Below, piece after piece: positions 17,221 to 25,351 of a DNA stretch of 33,568 nucleotides. The translations under genes and the position numbers were made by a program. Under the pieces are notes generated by a model. The model was not told the origin of the DNA. It saw only the letters and a program-made list of their open reading frames with translations, and did not search any database. This DNA is from Thermoplasmatales archaeon UBA509 (GTDB taxonomy: Archaea; Thermoplasmatota; Thermoplasmata; Thermoplasmatales; Thermoplasmataceae), in NCBI GenBank assembly GCA_002498845.1, contig DAJC01000063.1:1-33568 (forward strand), in the 5' to 3' direction. The stretch's first letter is position 1. Each line of letters begins with the position of its first letter.

Positions 17221-17886
17221 ATGTCGAGAAAAGATGAAATTGAGAACCTGTTCAGGGAAGTGGTGCAGGGGAAGCCCTATACAGGAAAGCCAATACCCGT
17301 CAACAGGTTCAGTGTAAGCGGGTTATCATTCAGCGCGGATCAGGAGGTAAAGAGAAAACTAGGGCTTGTGGAGGAAACTTTCCGCGACAGGCTCAACATG
17401 CTCCGTGGAACTGCGCTTCATTCCTATGTGCAGAGCATGGTGAAGAACCAGGGATACGTTGCGGAATACAGGATGTATTTCACCATACCATTCAGATGGC
17501 ATTATATGGGATATGAAAACATAAATCTTGTAGGCGTCATCGATCTCCTGCATAATGACCGACGTGAGATACTGGAACTCAAGAGTTCAACAAGTTCAGA
17601 TCGCATAGAGGATTACCACAGGCTTCAGCTTGCATCATACATGAAGATGATGTCAGAGCGGACCGGGCAGGATTACAGCGGTTACGTGGTCAAATTCGGA
17701 GGCACTGACCTCGTGACGGAGGAGATACCAAAGGATGAAGTCCAGCATTACTGGGAAACACTTGTGTCAAGGGCAATGGAGTGTGCGCGCAGGATAGACC
17801 AGGCAATGGAGGAAAATGACGTAAAGCAGATGACTGACCCCAATGATAACAGGGGAAATGGCTTATATGGCTTTGAACCACACTGA
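17221..17886 (+). CDS. RecB-family PD-(D/E)XK nuclease, no iron-sulfur motif
   Basis: A 221-aa single-domain nuclease of the RecB/Cas4 superfamily. It has H67 (RGTALHSYV), D108 (LVGVIDLL), E119-L-K121 (REILELKSS), and Q136 with Y140 (LQLASYMKMM), a complete active site. The four-Cys iron-sulfur cluster of Cas4/AddB is absent; the only Cys is C188. ATG 17221 is preferred over the upstream in-frame ATG at 17158 because it has a TATA box at 27 nt and the extra residues look unlike a nuclease. Probably a DNA end-processing exonuclease; target unknown. Converges on the RaSEA gene with no gap. Confidence 0.8.
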   Translation: MSRKDEIENLFREVVQGKPYTGKPIPVNRFSVSGLSFSADQEVKRKLGLVEETFRDRLNMLRGTALHSYVQSMVKNQGYVAEYRMYFTIPFRWHYMGYENINLVGVIDLLHNDRREILELKSSTSSDRIEDYHRLQLASYMKMMSERTGQDYSGYVVKFGGTDLVTEEIPKDEVQHYWETLVSRAMECARRIDQAMEENDVKQMTDPNDNRGNGLYGFEPH

Positions 17887-18945
17887 TCAGAGACGGGTTG
17901 ACGACGACCTGATCCTTGCCAGCAGCCTGGAGTAATCAGGCTGGTCATAGTTTATGTCCTCTGCGTCCACAAATTCCTCATATGAACTTCGGTCTGCAGA
18001 ATCATAGTATTCACGTAGCCCTGAGAAATCCTGTGTCAGGGAAGCCTCATAGATGAGGTTGAGCAGTTCAGGATCATTCTCCTCGTTATGTATGCCTCTT
18101 TCCCTGTTTCCACCGGTTGGGTAGGAAACAACGCCTGCACCAAGATCGCTGGTCTCCAGCAGAATTCTGGCCAGGCTCCAGAGCCTTGGAAGCCTGTAAA
18201 GCCCCTTCTTCCACATGCTTTCAACCAGCGTGTGTTTCTGGATGTTCATTGGGTTCACCGATATGTCGGTGGAATGAGCCCTGGCATCCTTGATGGATTG
18301 TATCATGTCATCAATGGCCGCCTTTTCAGACATGAACAGCGGCTTGAACAGCAGATATGTCCTGAGTTCATAACCCAGCCTTCTTGCCGTGATGGATGCG
18401 GACACAAATTTTGAAAAGCTGCTCCCCTTGTTTATGGAGTTCCTTATTATCTGGTCGTTTGAGCTTTCCAGGCCTATTGCTATCCTGATGGGTATTCCGT
18501 AATCCCGGAGTGATCCTGTGTTGCTTTCTGTTATGTACTCAGTCCTCGATTCCACCAGCAGTTTATCGATCTTCCCCTGAATGCTCCTGAAGAAATAATA
18601 TCTGGCTTCCGGAGGGAATTCGAGAGGATCCAGGAAACTCCCTGATGTGAATACCTTGAGCACCCTGACATCGCCAAGGGATCCGGCAACAGAATCTATC
18701 TGATTCTTTAGGTTTTCAGACGTTATGTTGGAGGCAACGTCATTGAAATATCCACACATGGAGCAAGAGGAGAAGTTGTACCATGCGCATCCGGCGGTGC
18801 GGAATATCACCACCATGGTGTTTTCCGGGAAACCCCTGAGCCGGTCCCTTTCGCGCCACATTGAAACCGGTTTGTCAGGGTTTGTGGTTCTTGCCCTGAC
18901 CGGCATGAGATTCCTGATGGATTCGGAAAGCTGTCTGTTGATCAT
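17887..18945 (-). CDS. raSEA: Archaeosine synthase radical SAM subunit RaSEA
   Basis: Radical SAM enzyme that works with ArcS to convert the preQ0-lysine intermediate in archaeal tRNA position 15 into archaeosine. The 352-aa protein has the cluster motif C53-x7-C61-x2-C64 in TAGCAWYNFSSCSMCGY, characteristic of the TIGR01210/COG1244 family rather than the usual Cx3Cx2C. It also has a TIM-barrel pattern with FTSGSFLDP and the IAIGLESSND strand-loop. The ATG at 18945 has a short leader below a divergent A/T-rich region shared with the aminotransferase gene. No arcS or tgt gene lies in the window. Assignment rests on the motif and overall resemblance. Confidence 0.85.
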   Translation of the reverse strand: MINRQLSESIRNLMPVRARTTNPDKPVSMWRERDRLRGFPENTMVVIFRTAGCAWYNFSSCSMCGYFNDVASNITSENLKNQIDSVAGSLGDVRVLKVFTSGSFLDPLEFPPEARYYFFRSIQGKIDKLLVESRTEYITESNTGSLRDYGIPIRIAIGLESSNDQIIRNSINKGSSFSKFVSASITARRLGYELRTYLLFKPLFMSEKAAIDDMIQSIKDARAHSTDISVNPMNIQKHTLVESMWKKGLYRLPRLWSLARILLETSDLGAGVVSYPTGGNRERGIHNEENDPELLNLIYEASLTQDFSGLREYYDSADRSSYEEFVDAEDINYDQPDYSRLLARIRSSSTRL

Positions 18946-18983
18946 TACAATACCTGCAATTAGTCGGATGTCACACTGATAAT

Positions 18984-18990
18984 AATATAT
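18984..18990 (+). promoter_or_regulatory. TATA box for aminotransferase gene
   Basis: AATATAT is centred 25 nt upstream of ATG 19012. It shows that the TTG at 18991, directly after the box, is unlikely to be the start. Confidence 0.55.
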
Positions 18991-19011
18991 TTGGAAAGTG
19001 AATTGCCATGG

Positions 19012-20163
19012 ATGCTAGCTTCCAGGCTTGAGGCCATAGGTGAATCCAGGAGCGTATCCGCCAGCAACAGGGCAGCTGAACTTAAGAGATCCGGAAGGAA
19101 GATCTTCAATTTTGGCATAGGTGAACCGGATTTCACAACTCCCAGGGATATAATTGATGCCGCATTCAAGGCAGCAAATGAGGGCAAGACCCACTATACT
19201 CCATCACTTGGCATTCCTGAGCTTCGTGAGGCAATCGCATCAAAGGAGAAGAGCTTCAACGGAATCCAGGCCTCGGCAGCCAATGTGCTGGTAACACCGA
19301 CGAAGTTTGCCATAAATCTGGCGGTGATGTGCCTGATCAACCCAGGTGATGAGGTCATAATACCGGAACCTTACTACCTGTCATATCCCGATATAGTCAG
19401 GTTATACGGCGGGAAGGTCATCACAGTTCCCACAACAGATGATTACGAATTTGATTTTGACCAGATGGAGAAGCTCGTATCGCCCAGAACCAGGATGGTC
19501 ATCCTGAGCAATCCCACAAATCCAACCGGTAAGGTCTATACAGAGAAGGCCCTTAGGAATCTCTCAGATTTTGTGCTGAAACACGGACTTTACCTGGTCA
19601 GTGACGAGATTTACGAGGACCTGATATATGAAGGCAAAATGTTCTCTCCTGCAAGCATTCCGGAAATGTTTCCCAGGACTATCACGCTCTCAGGCTTTTC
19701 CAAGAGCTATGCAATGACCGGGTGGAGGATTGGATACATGGTTGCGCCCGATGAAATAATCAAAGCCTCAAACAAGATTCAGCAGCAGACAATGACATGC
19801 GCCTCATCCATATCCCAGTATGGCGCCCTTGCTGCACTATCCGACAGGGACTCCCCGGCAAAATTCAGGGAGATATTCCGATCACGCCGCGATAATGTGT
19901 ATAAACTGGTCTCGGAAACTGAGGGGATAAGCATGAGGAAACCCGAAGGCGCATTCTATGCATTTGTTAAGTATGAAAACAGGATTCCAAGCGAGGATTT
20001 CTGCGAGAAAGCCCTTGAAAAGTCGGGAATTGTCATAACACCGGGATCTGCATTCGGTAACCAGGGGGAATACCATTTCAGGCTTTCATTCGCCACGGAT
20101 AATGACACCATCAGGGATGGCATTGCCGAACTGGGTCGCTTTGTACATTCGTTACCGGCGTGA
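19012..20163 (+). CDS. PLP-dependent aminotransferase, aspartate/aromatic type
   Basis: Fold-type I class I aminotransferase of 383 aa. The PLP-lysine is K231 in LSGFSKSYAMTGWRIGY. SNPTNPTG, the DEIYEDLIY motif with the Asp that binds the pyridine nitrogen, and a C-terminal Arg in FRLSF complete the site. Substrate could be aspartate, tyrosine or phenylalanine; archaeal members of this subgroup are often annotated aspC. It starts at ATG 19012, which matches the family N-terminus (MLASRLEAI) and the promoter. Downstream lies a structured intergenic segment and then a separate promoter for ybjQ. Confidence 0.92.
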   Translation: MLASRLEAIGESRSVSASNRAAELKRSGRKIFNFGIGEPDFTTPRDIIDAAFKAANEGKTHYTPSLGIPELREAIASKEKSFNGIQASAANVLVTPTKFAINLAVMCLINPGDEVIIPEPYYLSYPDIVRLYGGKVITVPTTDDYEFDFDQMEKLVSPRTRMVILSNPTNPTGKVYTEKALRNLSDFVLKHGLYLVSDEIYEDLIYEGKMFSPASIPEMFPRTITLSGFSKSYAMTGWRIGYMVAPDEIIKASNKIQQQTMTCASSISQYGALAALSDRDSPAKFREIFRSRRDNVYKLVSETEGISMRKPEGAFYAFVKYENRIPSEDFCEKALEKSGIVITPGSAFGNQGEYHFRLSFATDNDTIRDGIAELGRFVHSLPA

Positions 20164-20213
20164 GATGGACAATTTCCACTCTGCAGCCCACCCGGACAGG
20201 TGCAGAAGAAAGA

Positions 20214-20281
20214 ATCACACATAAATATGGGGCTGCAGCCCCATGCTGCTGTTTCAACAAAGTGTGATGTTCCAGCAGCAT
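20214..20281 (+). repeat. Interleaved inverted repeats (pseudoknot-like or terminator structure)
   Basis: Three pairings occur in 68 nt. ATCACAC (20214-20220) is complementary to GTGTGAT (20262-20268). GGGGCTGCAGCCCC (20229-20242) is a perfect palindrome. ATGCTGCT (20243-20250) is complementary to AGCAGCAT (20274-20281). The first and last stems cross each other, as in a pseudoknot. It lies between the aminotransferase stop and the ybjQ promoter. It could be a 3' end structure or a small RNA. No known RNA family was recognised. Confidence 0.5.
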
Positions 20282-20372
20282 GCAACAATATGCCGGCATT
20301 ATCTGTCTCGCATTAATCTCAGGTACCTTAAATCAAAATTTTAATACATCCACGTGCTGTTAGGTGTGTTCT

Positions 20373-20381
20373 AATTTATAT
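20373..20381 (+). promoter_or_regulatory. TATA box for ybjQ operon
   Basis: AATTTATAT is centred 25 nt upstream of ATG 20402. Confidence 0.55.
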
Positions 20382-20401
20382 TGGAACGGAATGTGATTGA
20401 G

Positions 20402-20770
20402 ATGGATGGAAACAGCAATGTGGTGATGGTTACAACCAACTATATTCCGGGAAAGAAGATCACGAAGGTTATCGGCACAACCTGGGGCATAACCGTAAGG
20501 AGCCGCGGACTGGGCGGAAACATTGTTGCTGGATTGAGGTCGCTGGCTGGTGGAGAAATAAAGGAATATTCAAAGATGCTCTCGGATGCCAGGAATACTG
20601 CCATGGAAAGGCTCAGGGACGCAGCGGAACAGGTGGGTGCAAATGCGGTCATAGAGATGAGGTTTGATTCATCAGACATAGGCCAGGTCATGACTGAAAT
20701 TGTTGCCTATGGTACTGCCGTAGTGGTTGCAGACGTTACATCCGATATCCAGAGGGTGGGCCTTTCCTAG
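20402..20770 (+). CDS. YbjQ-family (UPF0145, DUF74) protein
   Basis: A 122-aa protein of the YbjQ/UPF0145 family, which forms homopentamers of dodecin-like beta/alpha units; no agreed function, sometimes called heavy-metal-binding. Recognisable features are the N-terminal TTNYIPGKKITKVIGTTWG, the middle RNTAMERLRDAAEQVGANAVIEMRFD, and the small hydrophobic C-terminal strand AYGTAVVV. The TTG at 20381 overlaps the TATA box, so ATG 20402 is chosen. It leads an operon with the YhfC-like gene (7-nt gap) and the radical SAM gene. Confidence 0.88.
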   Translation: MDGNSNVVMVTTNYIPGKKITKVIGTTWGITVRSRGLGGNIVAGLRSLAGGEIKEYSKMLSDARNTAMERLRDAAEQVGANAVIEMRFDSSDIGQVMTEIVAYGTAVVVADVTSDIQRVGLS

Positions 20771-20777
20771 GCGCAGA

Positions 20778-21479
20778 ATGATAGATACACAGAAACCAGC
20801 AGAACGTACCAGCGGAAAGGAGGCTCTCATAGCCGTGGGCCTCGGCATAGTATTCATGGCAGTGGCACTCTTCGTTCAGGCCATTGTGCAGGAAATTCCG
20901 GAGTACATCTACCTTGGTCTGCATGGGTTCAGCATTTCGCTTCTCGTCAGCGGTTACAGCACGTTTGAATTCCAGCACCCACTGGAATTTGGACTTTATC
21001 TGGGACTGGTTGCAGCAACGATGCAGGAAGTGGCTGCCTATGTTGCAGTTGACACAAGGACGAAGCAGTACGCATTCTATATCGGCCTTGGATTTTCAGT
21101 TGTAGACATAATAGTCCTGATGTTTGACACACTGCCTGTCATCGGAAGAATTACACGGTTCCCTGCACTTCTAATTGTTCTGAATGTTATAGCTTCAATT
21201 CTCTTCCATCCTGGAACGGCCACCTTTATGAAATGGGGAAGGATTGCCGGATTTGGGTAAGGAACACTGGGAATATCCATATTCCTTCATGCTGTCATTG
21301 ATGGAGGTGTTGCATTCCTGGATCTCTGGATACCCTTTCACCCGTCGCTGTATGTGAGGGACAGCAGTATATACTGGGCAATTGCCATGACAATTTCAGC
21401 CGGAATTTTCATAGTCGGACTGAAAAAATTAAGAAATGTTGAAGAATCAGTGGAACGGGAAAAACCGGTTGTCTTCTGA
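20778..21479 (+). pseudogene. YhfC-like intramembrane metalloprotease, interrupted by in-frame TAA
   Basis: A multi-spanning membrane protein of about 233 codons from ATG 20778, with a TAA at 21258-21260 (codon 161). The same frame then runs on for a further 72 codons with clear membrane-protein sequence, ending in a TGA that overlaps the next gene's ATG (TGATG). Before the stop are six or so hydrophobic helices, with E84 in ATMQEVAAY, a GLGF motif, and H144 in LFHPGTATF. After it comes SIFLHAVIDGG (H171, D175). The Glu and His residues in membrane helices resemble the YhfC (PF10086) group of predicted intramembrane metalloproteases; this is an inference. No frameshift or other lesion is visible, so it is a recent nonsense mutation, a sequence error, or readthrough. 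The truncated 160-aa product would lack the last His/Asp. Confidence 0.65.
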
Positions 21480-22681
21480 TGGCGGATTCCCGCGGAGACT
21501 ATTGGCGGGTTGATGGCATGAATGATATTGCGTGGAAGATTGATCATGGTGTTTTCAGCATAGGGCAGGTTAGCGGAGACGTTCTGACATTCGATCTGGG
21601 AGGGAGGATCATATTTGCCACAATATCTGGAAGGAGCTACAGACGAACAATAATGAACCGGTTCATTGAAATCATTGCGGTAAATGGAGTAAGAACAACC
21701 AGAGAACTGGAATATGGTGAGGCGCAGGAAATTGCAAACGTTATTTATAGCAGGCTCGGCACACTTGCTTCGGATGCAGGATTGTCGGGGAATGATGAGC
21801 CAGGTCTGAGCTGGATGGGAAAGAGAGACTGGGAATGGCTGGTTTCCGATGCGGGAAAACTCAGTGAAATATATGGCGGAGGAATACCGGTCATACCGCC
21901 TGACCAGTATTTTGCCTTATACATAAGATATACACGAGGGTGCTCATGGAATAAATGCAGTTTCTGCCGCCTCTACACCGGAATAAACTATGCCGTAGGT
22001 TCTGTGAGCTCTGTCCTCTCCCATGTTAATGAGCTGCGGGCAGTTCTGGGGAAGGGCTTAGATTCCAGACGGACAGTTTTCCTTGGCGATGCAAACGCAA
22101 TAAATACCCGAACATCGGAAGTTGTAAAGGTCATCACAGCCTTGCGTGAAACTCTCGGCCTGCCGGTATATGCATTTTCGGATGCATTCACGACCCCGCT
22201 GAGCAAGAGCGAAAGTGACTACAGTCAGATGCATTCTGCTGGCCTGAAGAGGGTTTACATAGGCGTTGAATCAGGCAGCAGAAGAGTACTGGATATTCTG
22301 AACAAGCCAATGAATCTGGACACGGCACTTGCGGAAATGAGGCAGATGAAGGCTGCCGGAATTGACCTTGGCGTCATAATAATGGCAGGAGCTGGCGGCA
22401 GGGCACTGGCAGAGGATCATATAAGAGACACTTCCGATTTTGTTGCTGAACTTCCCCTGAGCCGGGGCGATGTTGTATATATCTCACCCTTGGTGGAATA
22501 CAGGGATTCACCATACTATGATACTGTCACGAAGGAAAGACTCGGGATTCTTTCAGCACCGGAAAAGTTGGCTCAGGCACAGATATTGAAGGATCGTATT
22601 CTAAGCCTGTGGAAAGAGAGGAATTCATCACCTCCCAATTTTCCGGTGGCGCCTTATCTCCTGGCAGAATCCATCTACTGA
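21479..22681 (+). CDS. Radical SAM protein of unknown function
   Basis: A 400-aa radical SAM enzyme. The cluster motif is C155-x4-C160-x2-C163 (TRGCSWNKCSFCRLY), one residue longer than the canonical Cx3Cx2C. This form occurs in a family of uncharacterised proteins with a GCPWNKCTFC-type motif. Barrel strands VFLGDANAIN and RVYIGVESGS follow. The first 140 residues form a separate alpha/beta domain with no cobalamin-binding DxHxxG motif seen. The ATG overlaps the stop of the YhfC-like gene, so translation is coupled. Substrate unknown; the operon suggests a link to the membrane protein and YbjQ. Confidence 0.85.
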   Translation: MADSRGDYWRVDGMNDIAWKIDHGVFSIGQVSGDVLTFDLGGRIIFATISGRSYRRTIMNRFIEIIAVNGVRTTRELEYGEAQEIANVIYSRLGTLASDAGLSGNDEPGLSWMGKRDWEWLVSDAGKLSEIYGGGIPVIPPDQYFALYIRYTRGCSWNKCSFCRLYTGINYAVGSVSSVLSHVNELRAVLGKGLDSRRTVFLGDANAINTRTSEVVKVITALRETLGLPVYAFSDAFTTPLSKSESDYSQMHSAGLKRVYIGVESGSRRVLDILNKPMNLDTALAEMRQMKAAGIDLGVIIMAGAGGRALAEDHIRDTSDFVAELPLSRGDVVYISPLVEYRDSPYYDTVTKERLGILSAPEKLAQAQILKDRILSLWKERNSSPPNFPVAPYLLAESIY

Positions 22682-22772
22682 GACTTAAGGGCAACCCCAA
22701 ATCTCACCATGAATATTACAGAGTCCTGTACGCATTTGCATAGAGCATGACTCTACTGTTCAGATCAAAGAC

Positions 22773-22781
22773 AAATTATTA
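22773..22781 (+). promoter_or_regulatory. TATA-like box
   Basis: AAATTATTA is centred 27 nt upstream of ATG 22804. Confidence 0.45.
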
Positions 22782-22803
22782 CATTAATTTGGAATACATC
22801 TTT

Positions 22804-23424
22804 ATGGTAGATCTGGAAGCTATTAAGAAACAGGTTGTGGCATGGTTTTCGGATGGAACTGAAGATTCCAAGACCCTCATAGATCTCCCGTGGAAGATGA
22901 AATGGGACCAATGGCACCTTGTCCTCGAGAACGAGAAGATACCATTTGCATTTCTCATTGGATTTCATCCGGAGGCCTTGCACATCACCGTGAGAACCGG
23001 AATCGAGACAGCGGTGCTGGAGAATCAGGACCGGCTTTCAATATATCGTGTGCTGTTGATACTTAACCAGAGGCTTGACATAGCTAAGTTCATGGTATTC
23101 GGCATAAATGAGGAGGTTATTGCGAGGGTTGATCTCGCCACGGATTCCCTGACAAAGGATCAGATGAATCTTGCCCTTAACGTGCTTCTTTCAGCGCTTT
23201 ACCTTATGGTGCACACCCTTCACCTTGAAGAGGAATTCAATAAGCAGGTCAGCGACAGAATGGTGATGATGATCCAGGATCTTGTTGCGCAGGGAAAGAG
23301 CCGTGCCGAGATTCTTGAATTCCTGACCAAGAACCTGGGGATCAATCCACAGGATGCCGGGAGAATTCTTAACGAAATAATCAGCCAGGGCGATATTAAA
23401 GGTTCAGAATCGATGTATGGATGA
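22804..23424 (+). CDS. YbjN / type III secretion chaperone-like protein with C-terminal helical domain
   Basis: A 206-aa cytoplasmic protein. Residues 30-140 alternate strands and helices (WHLVLENEKIPFAFLIGF, ALHITVRTG, then a long helix of LSIYRVLLILNQRLDIAKF) in the style of the YbjN/T3S-chaperone-like fold seen in archaeal DUF2299-type proteins. A Met/Leu-rich helix follows. Residues about 150-200 look like a small helical bundle with a UBA-like pattern (GKSRAEILEFLTKNLGINPQDAGRIL). The start at 22804 rather than ATG 22747 is chosen because of the TATA box and the hydrophobic leader of the longer form. Family assignment is tentative; function unknown. Confidence 0.65.
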   Translation: MVDLEAIKKQVVAWFSDGTEDSKTLIDLPWKMKWDQWHLVLENEKIPFAFLIGFHPEALHITVRTGIETAVLENQDRLSIYRVLLILNQRLDIAKFMVFGINEEVIARVDLATDSLTKDQMNLALNVLLSALYLMVHTLHLEEEFNKQVSDRMVMMIQDLVAQGKSRAEILEFLTKNLGINPQDAGRILNEIISQGDIKGSESMYG

Positions 23425-23452
23425 TATCAGCGGATTTCTCCATAAATCATCC

Positions 23453-23458
23453 TTTTTT
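23453..23458 (+). terminator. Oligo-T terminator
   Basis: A run of six T lies 29 nt after the stop of the YbjN-like gene, in the gap before the convergent membrane-protein gene. This is typical of archaeal intrinsic termination. Confidence 0.4.
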
Positions 23459-23532
23459 GTTGCGGGATCAAGACAAAACATGGGCACCTGTCTGAAACCG
23501 TCATGATAAAATGACATTTTTCTGGCAATATG

Positions 23533-25071
23533 TTATGTGGGCTCCTTCATGCCCGAATCCATATACGGGATAACGGGTACTGCTGCTGAGGATTCAGAAT
23601 TAAGTGAAATGTTGGTGCCAAGCCACACAAAGGGCAGCGAAATGCCCCAGATAACCAGGGAGAATTCTATCTGCTCAGCCATTCCAAAGTATGGCCATAT
23701 GACATGCAGGGCAATCACGCTGATATAGAAAACTACAATGGCAAGCGTGCTTATCATCATTGTAAGGTACTGGAAATAGAGCAATCTGTGCCTTGTGTTG
23801 ATATTCTGGAAAAGTAATCCTGCCAATGCACCTGAAATCAATGAAGTGAAACCCATCATTACAAAATACGACACTAGTGTCACAGAATCTGTGGTAAGAG
23901 CAGGGATATACCATATGAACATCAGAAGAGTTGATACAGCGATTATGATATATTCAATGTACGCGGGTATATTGATCCTGAAGCCAAGAATCTGTGCTAC
24001 AGCATGGTAGAAAAGTATGCCGTACACAAACATGGAAATATTGATTGCAGAAAAGACCGTGAGGTTCCTGAAATACCCAAGATAAACGCTGGTGACTATG
24101 AAGAGTATCTCCAGGGGGAGGAAAACAGCAACTATGGCAGTGAAATAGCCCTTTGAAGGCATGGCCCATATGCGCTCCAGGATTCTTACTTTTCTGCCCT
24201 TCATGAAATATCTGGATAAAAGCAGGTTGGTCATCAGGATCAGGATTATGCTCAGGGATATCAGTGGAATAACGGCAGAAAGGAGAACTGTGGCCACTAT
24301 GGACGGAAACGATGCCGTTATGCCTTCGCACTGGCAGCTTAAAACTGTCAAGGCGCTGTTGAAGTTTTTCCCTATTCCCGCAATACGCCTTGTTGAGGCG
24401 TATTTTACAATGAGGTGATAATTCTCGGTCAGTACGGCTGCAAGGCCGGTGAACATAAGTATTATGGGGATGCTAACTGTAATAACGAGAAATCTGCTGT
24501 ATATGACTATACCATTATAGAAGAGGAATGGAACACCCAGGGGATTTTCATCATCATATATTGATCCGAAAGCCATGGTGAACTCTGCAGGGTTGTTGTA
24601 AAATCTGAGTGCACCACCAAGAATCAGCATAAAGATTGACACGGACACAAACATTGCAATCCTGGAAATCTTTGATTTCCGGGGCATGTTTATCCTTAAG
24701 GCAAGCATAACCGAAAGGGCCAGTGAAATCAGGGGAAAGATGAAAAGGCTGAAATCCGGAAGAACAGCAACTGCCATGTAGGCATAGGCCACTACAAGTG
24801 TCCCAACAAGATACGCCTGTACTGTGGGATGCCTGCCCAGTAATGCGTTGAGCAGAACTATTGCTGCAATTCCAGCAAATGGCTGGTAGAGCATTGGATC
24901 AAGAATGGGATCTGTAAACACTGTTCCTTGGCGCATTCCAAGAAAATACATGAGTAAAATCGACAGGAGTGAGAGAAATCCATAAATCGAATTGGGGAAA
25001 ATGTTGTTCCAGGATAATTTCAGGATCTCACTTCTTTCCTGCTGATCTAGCATTCCCACCTTTTGGCTCAT
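23533..25071 (-). CDS. Multi-spanning membrane protein of unknown function
   Basis: A 512-aa integral membrane protein with roughly 12-14 hydrophobic helices starting near residue 30. A polar segment at about 155-185 (FYNNPAEFTMAFGSIYDDENP) probably lies outside. A conserved-looking cytoplasmic or interfacial stretch, GKNFNSALTVLSCQCEGITASFPS, contains C246-x-C248-E249, the only close Cys pair. No ATPase or ion-pore motif was recognised. ATG 25071 is preferred over the in-frame TTG at 25086 because a TATA-like box lies 25 nt upstream. It is divergent from a cluster encoding a secreted protein and a second membrane protein, which may be functionally linked. Family not recognised. Confidence 0.8.
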   Translation of the reverse strand: MSQKVGMLDQQERSEILKLSWNNIFPNSIYGFLSLLSILLMYFLGMRQGTVFTDPILDPMLYQPFAGIAAIVLLNALLGRHPTVQAYLVGTLVVAYAYMAVAVLPDFSLFIFPLISLALSVMLALRINMPRKSKISRIAMFVSVSIFMLILGGALRFYNNPAEFTMAFGSIYDDENPLGVPFLFYNGIVIYSRFLVITVSIPIILMFTGLAAVLTENYHLIVKYASTRRIAGIGKNFNSALTVLSCQCEGITASFPSIVATVLLSAVIPLISLSIILILMTNLLLSRYFMKGRKVRILERIWAMPSKGYFTAIVAVFLPLEILFIVTSVYLGYFRNLTVFSAINISMFVYGILFYHAVAQILGFRINIPAYIEYIIIAVSTLLMFIWYIPALTTDSVTLVSYFVMMGFTSLISGALAGLLFQNINTRHRLLYFQYLTMMISTLAIVVFYISVIALHVIWPYFGMAEQIEFSLVIWGISLPFVWLGTNISLNSESSAAVPVIPYMDSGMKEPT

Positions 25072-25091
25072 TCTCAATTGAATCAAATATT

Positions 25092-25099
25092 TTACTATA
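25092..25099 (-). promoter_or_regulatory. TATA-like box for the 512-aa membrane protein
   Basis: TTACTATA on the plus strand (TATAGTAA on minus) is centred 25 nt upstream of ATG 25071. Confidence 0.4.
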
Positions 25100-25351
25100 C
25101 AGATGCATTGAGTGGACAGTATATCTCAATGCTTGCAGCATTATTATTTCAGCTCACCATCCCACTGGGATTGAACGGTTATTCAGAATCAAAGCCGTGA
25201 GACCTCTGACATGATTGTTGCTTCGAAGTGACCAAGCCGCAGCCAACGGTTAAAGGTTGTTCACATAGGCTCCGATAAAGAAATGACAGATTGTTTTAGG
25301 CATACCCTCCGGGGGCGTTCATATTAAGCCTTCCCGGATATAATAAACATT

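Noticed and set aside
20778..21479. Pyrrolysine or selenocysteine decoding at the internal stop
   Set aside because: The codon is TAA, which neither system uses.
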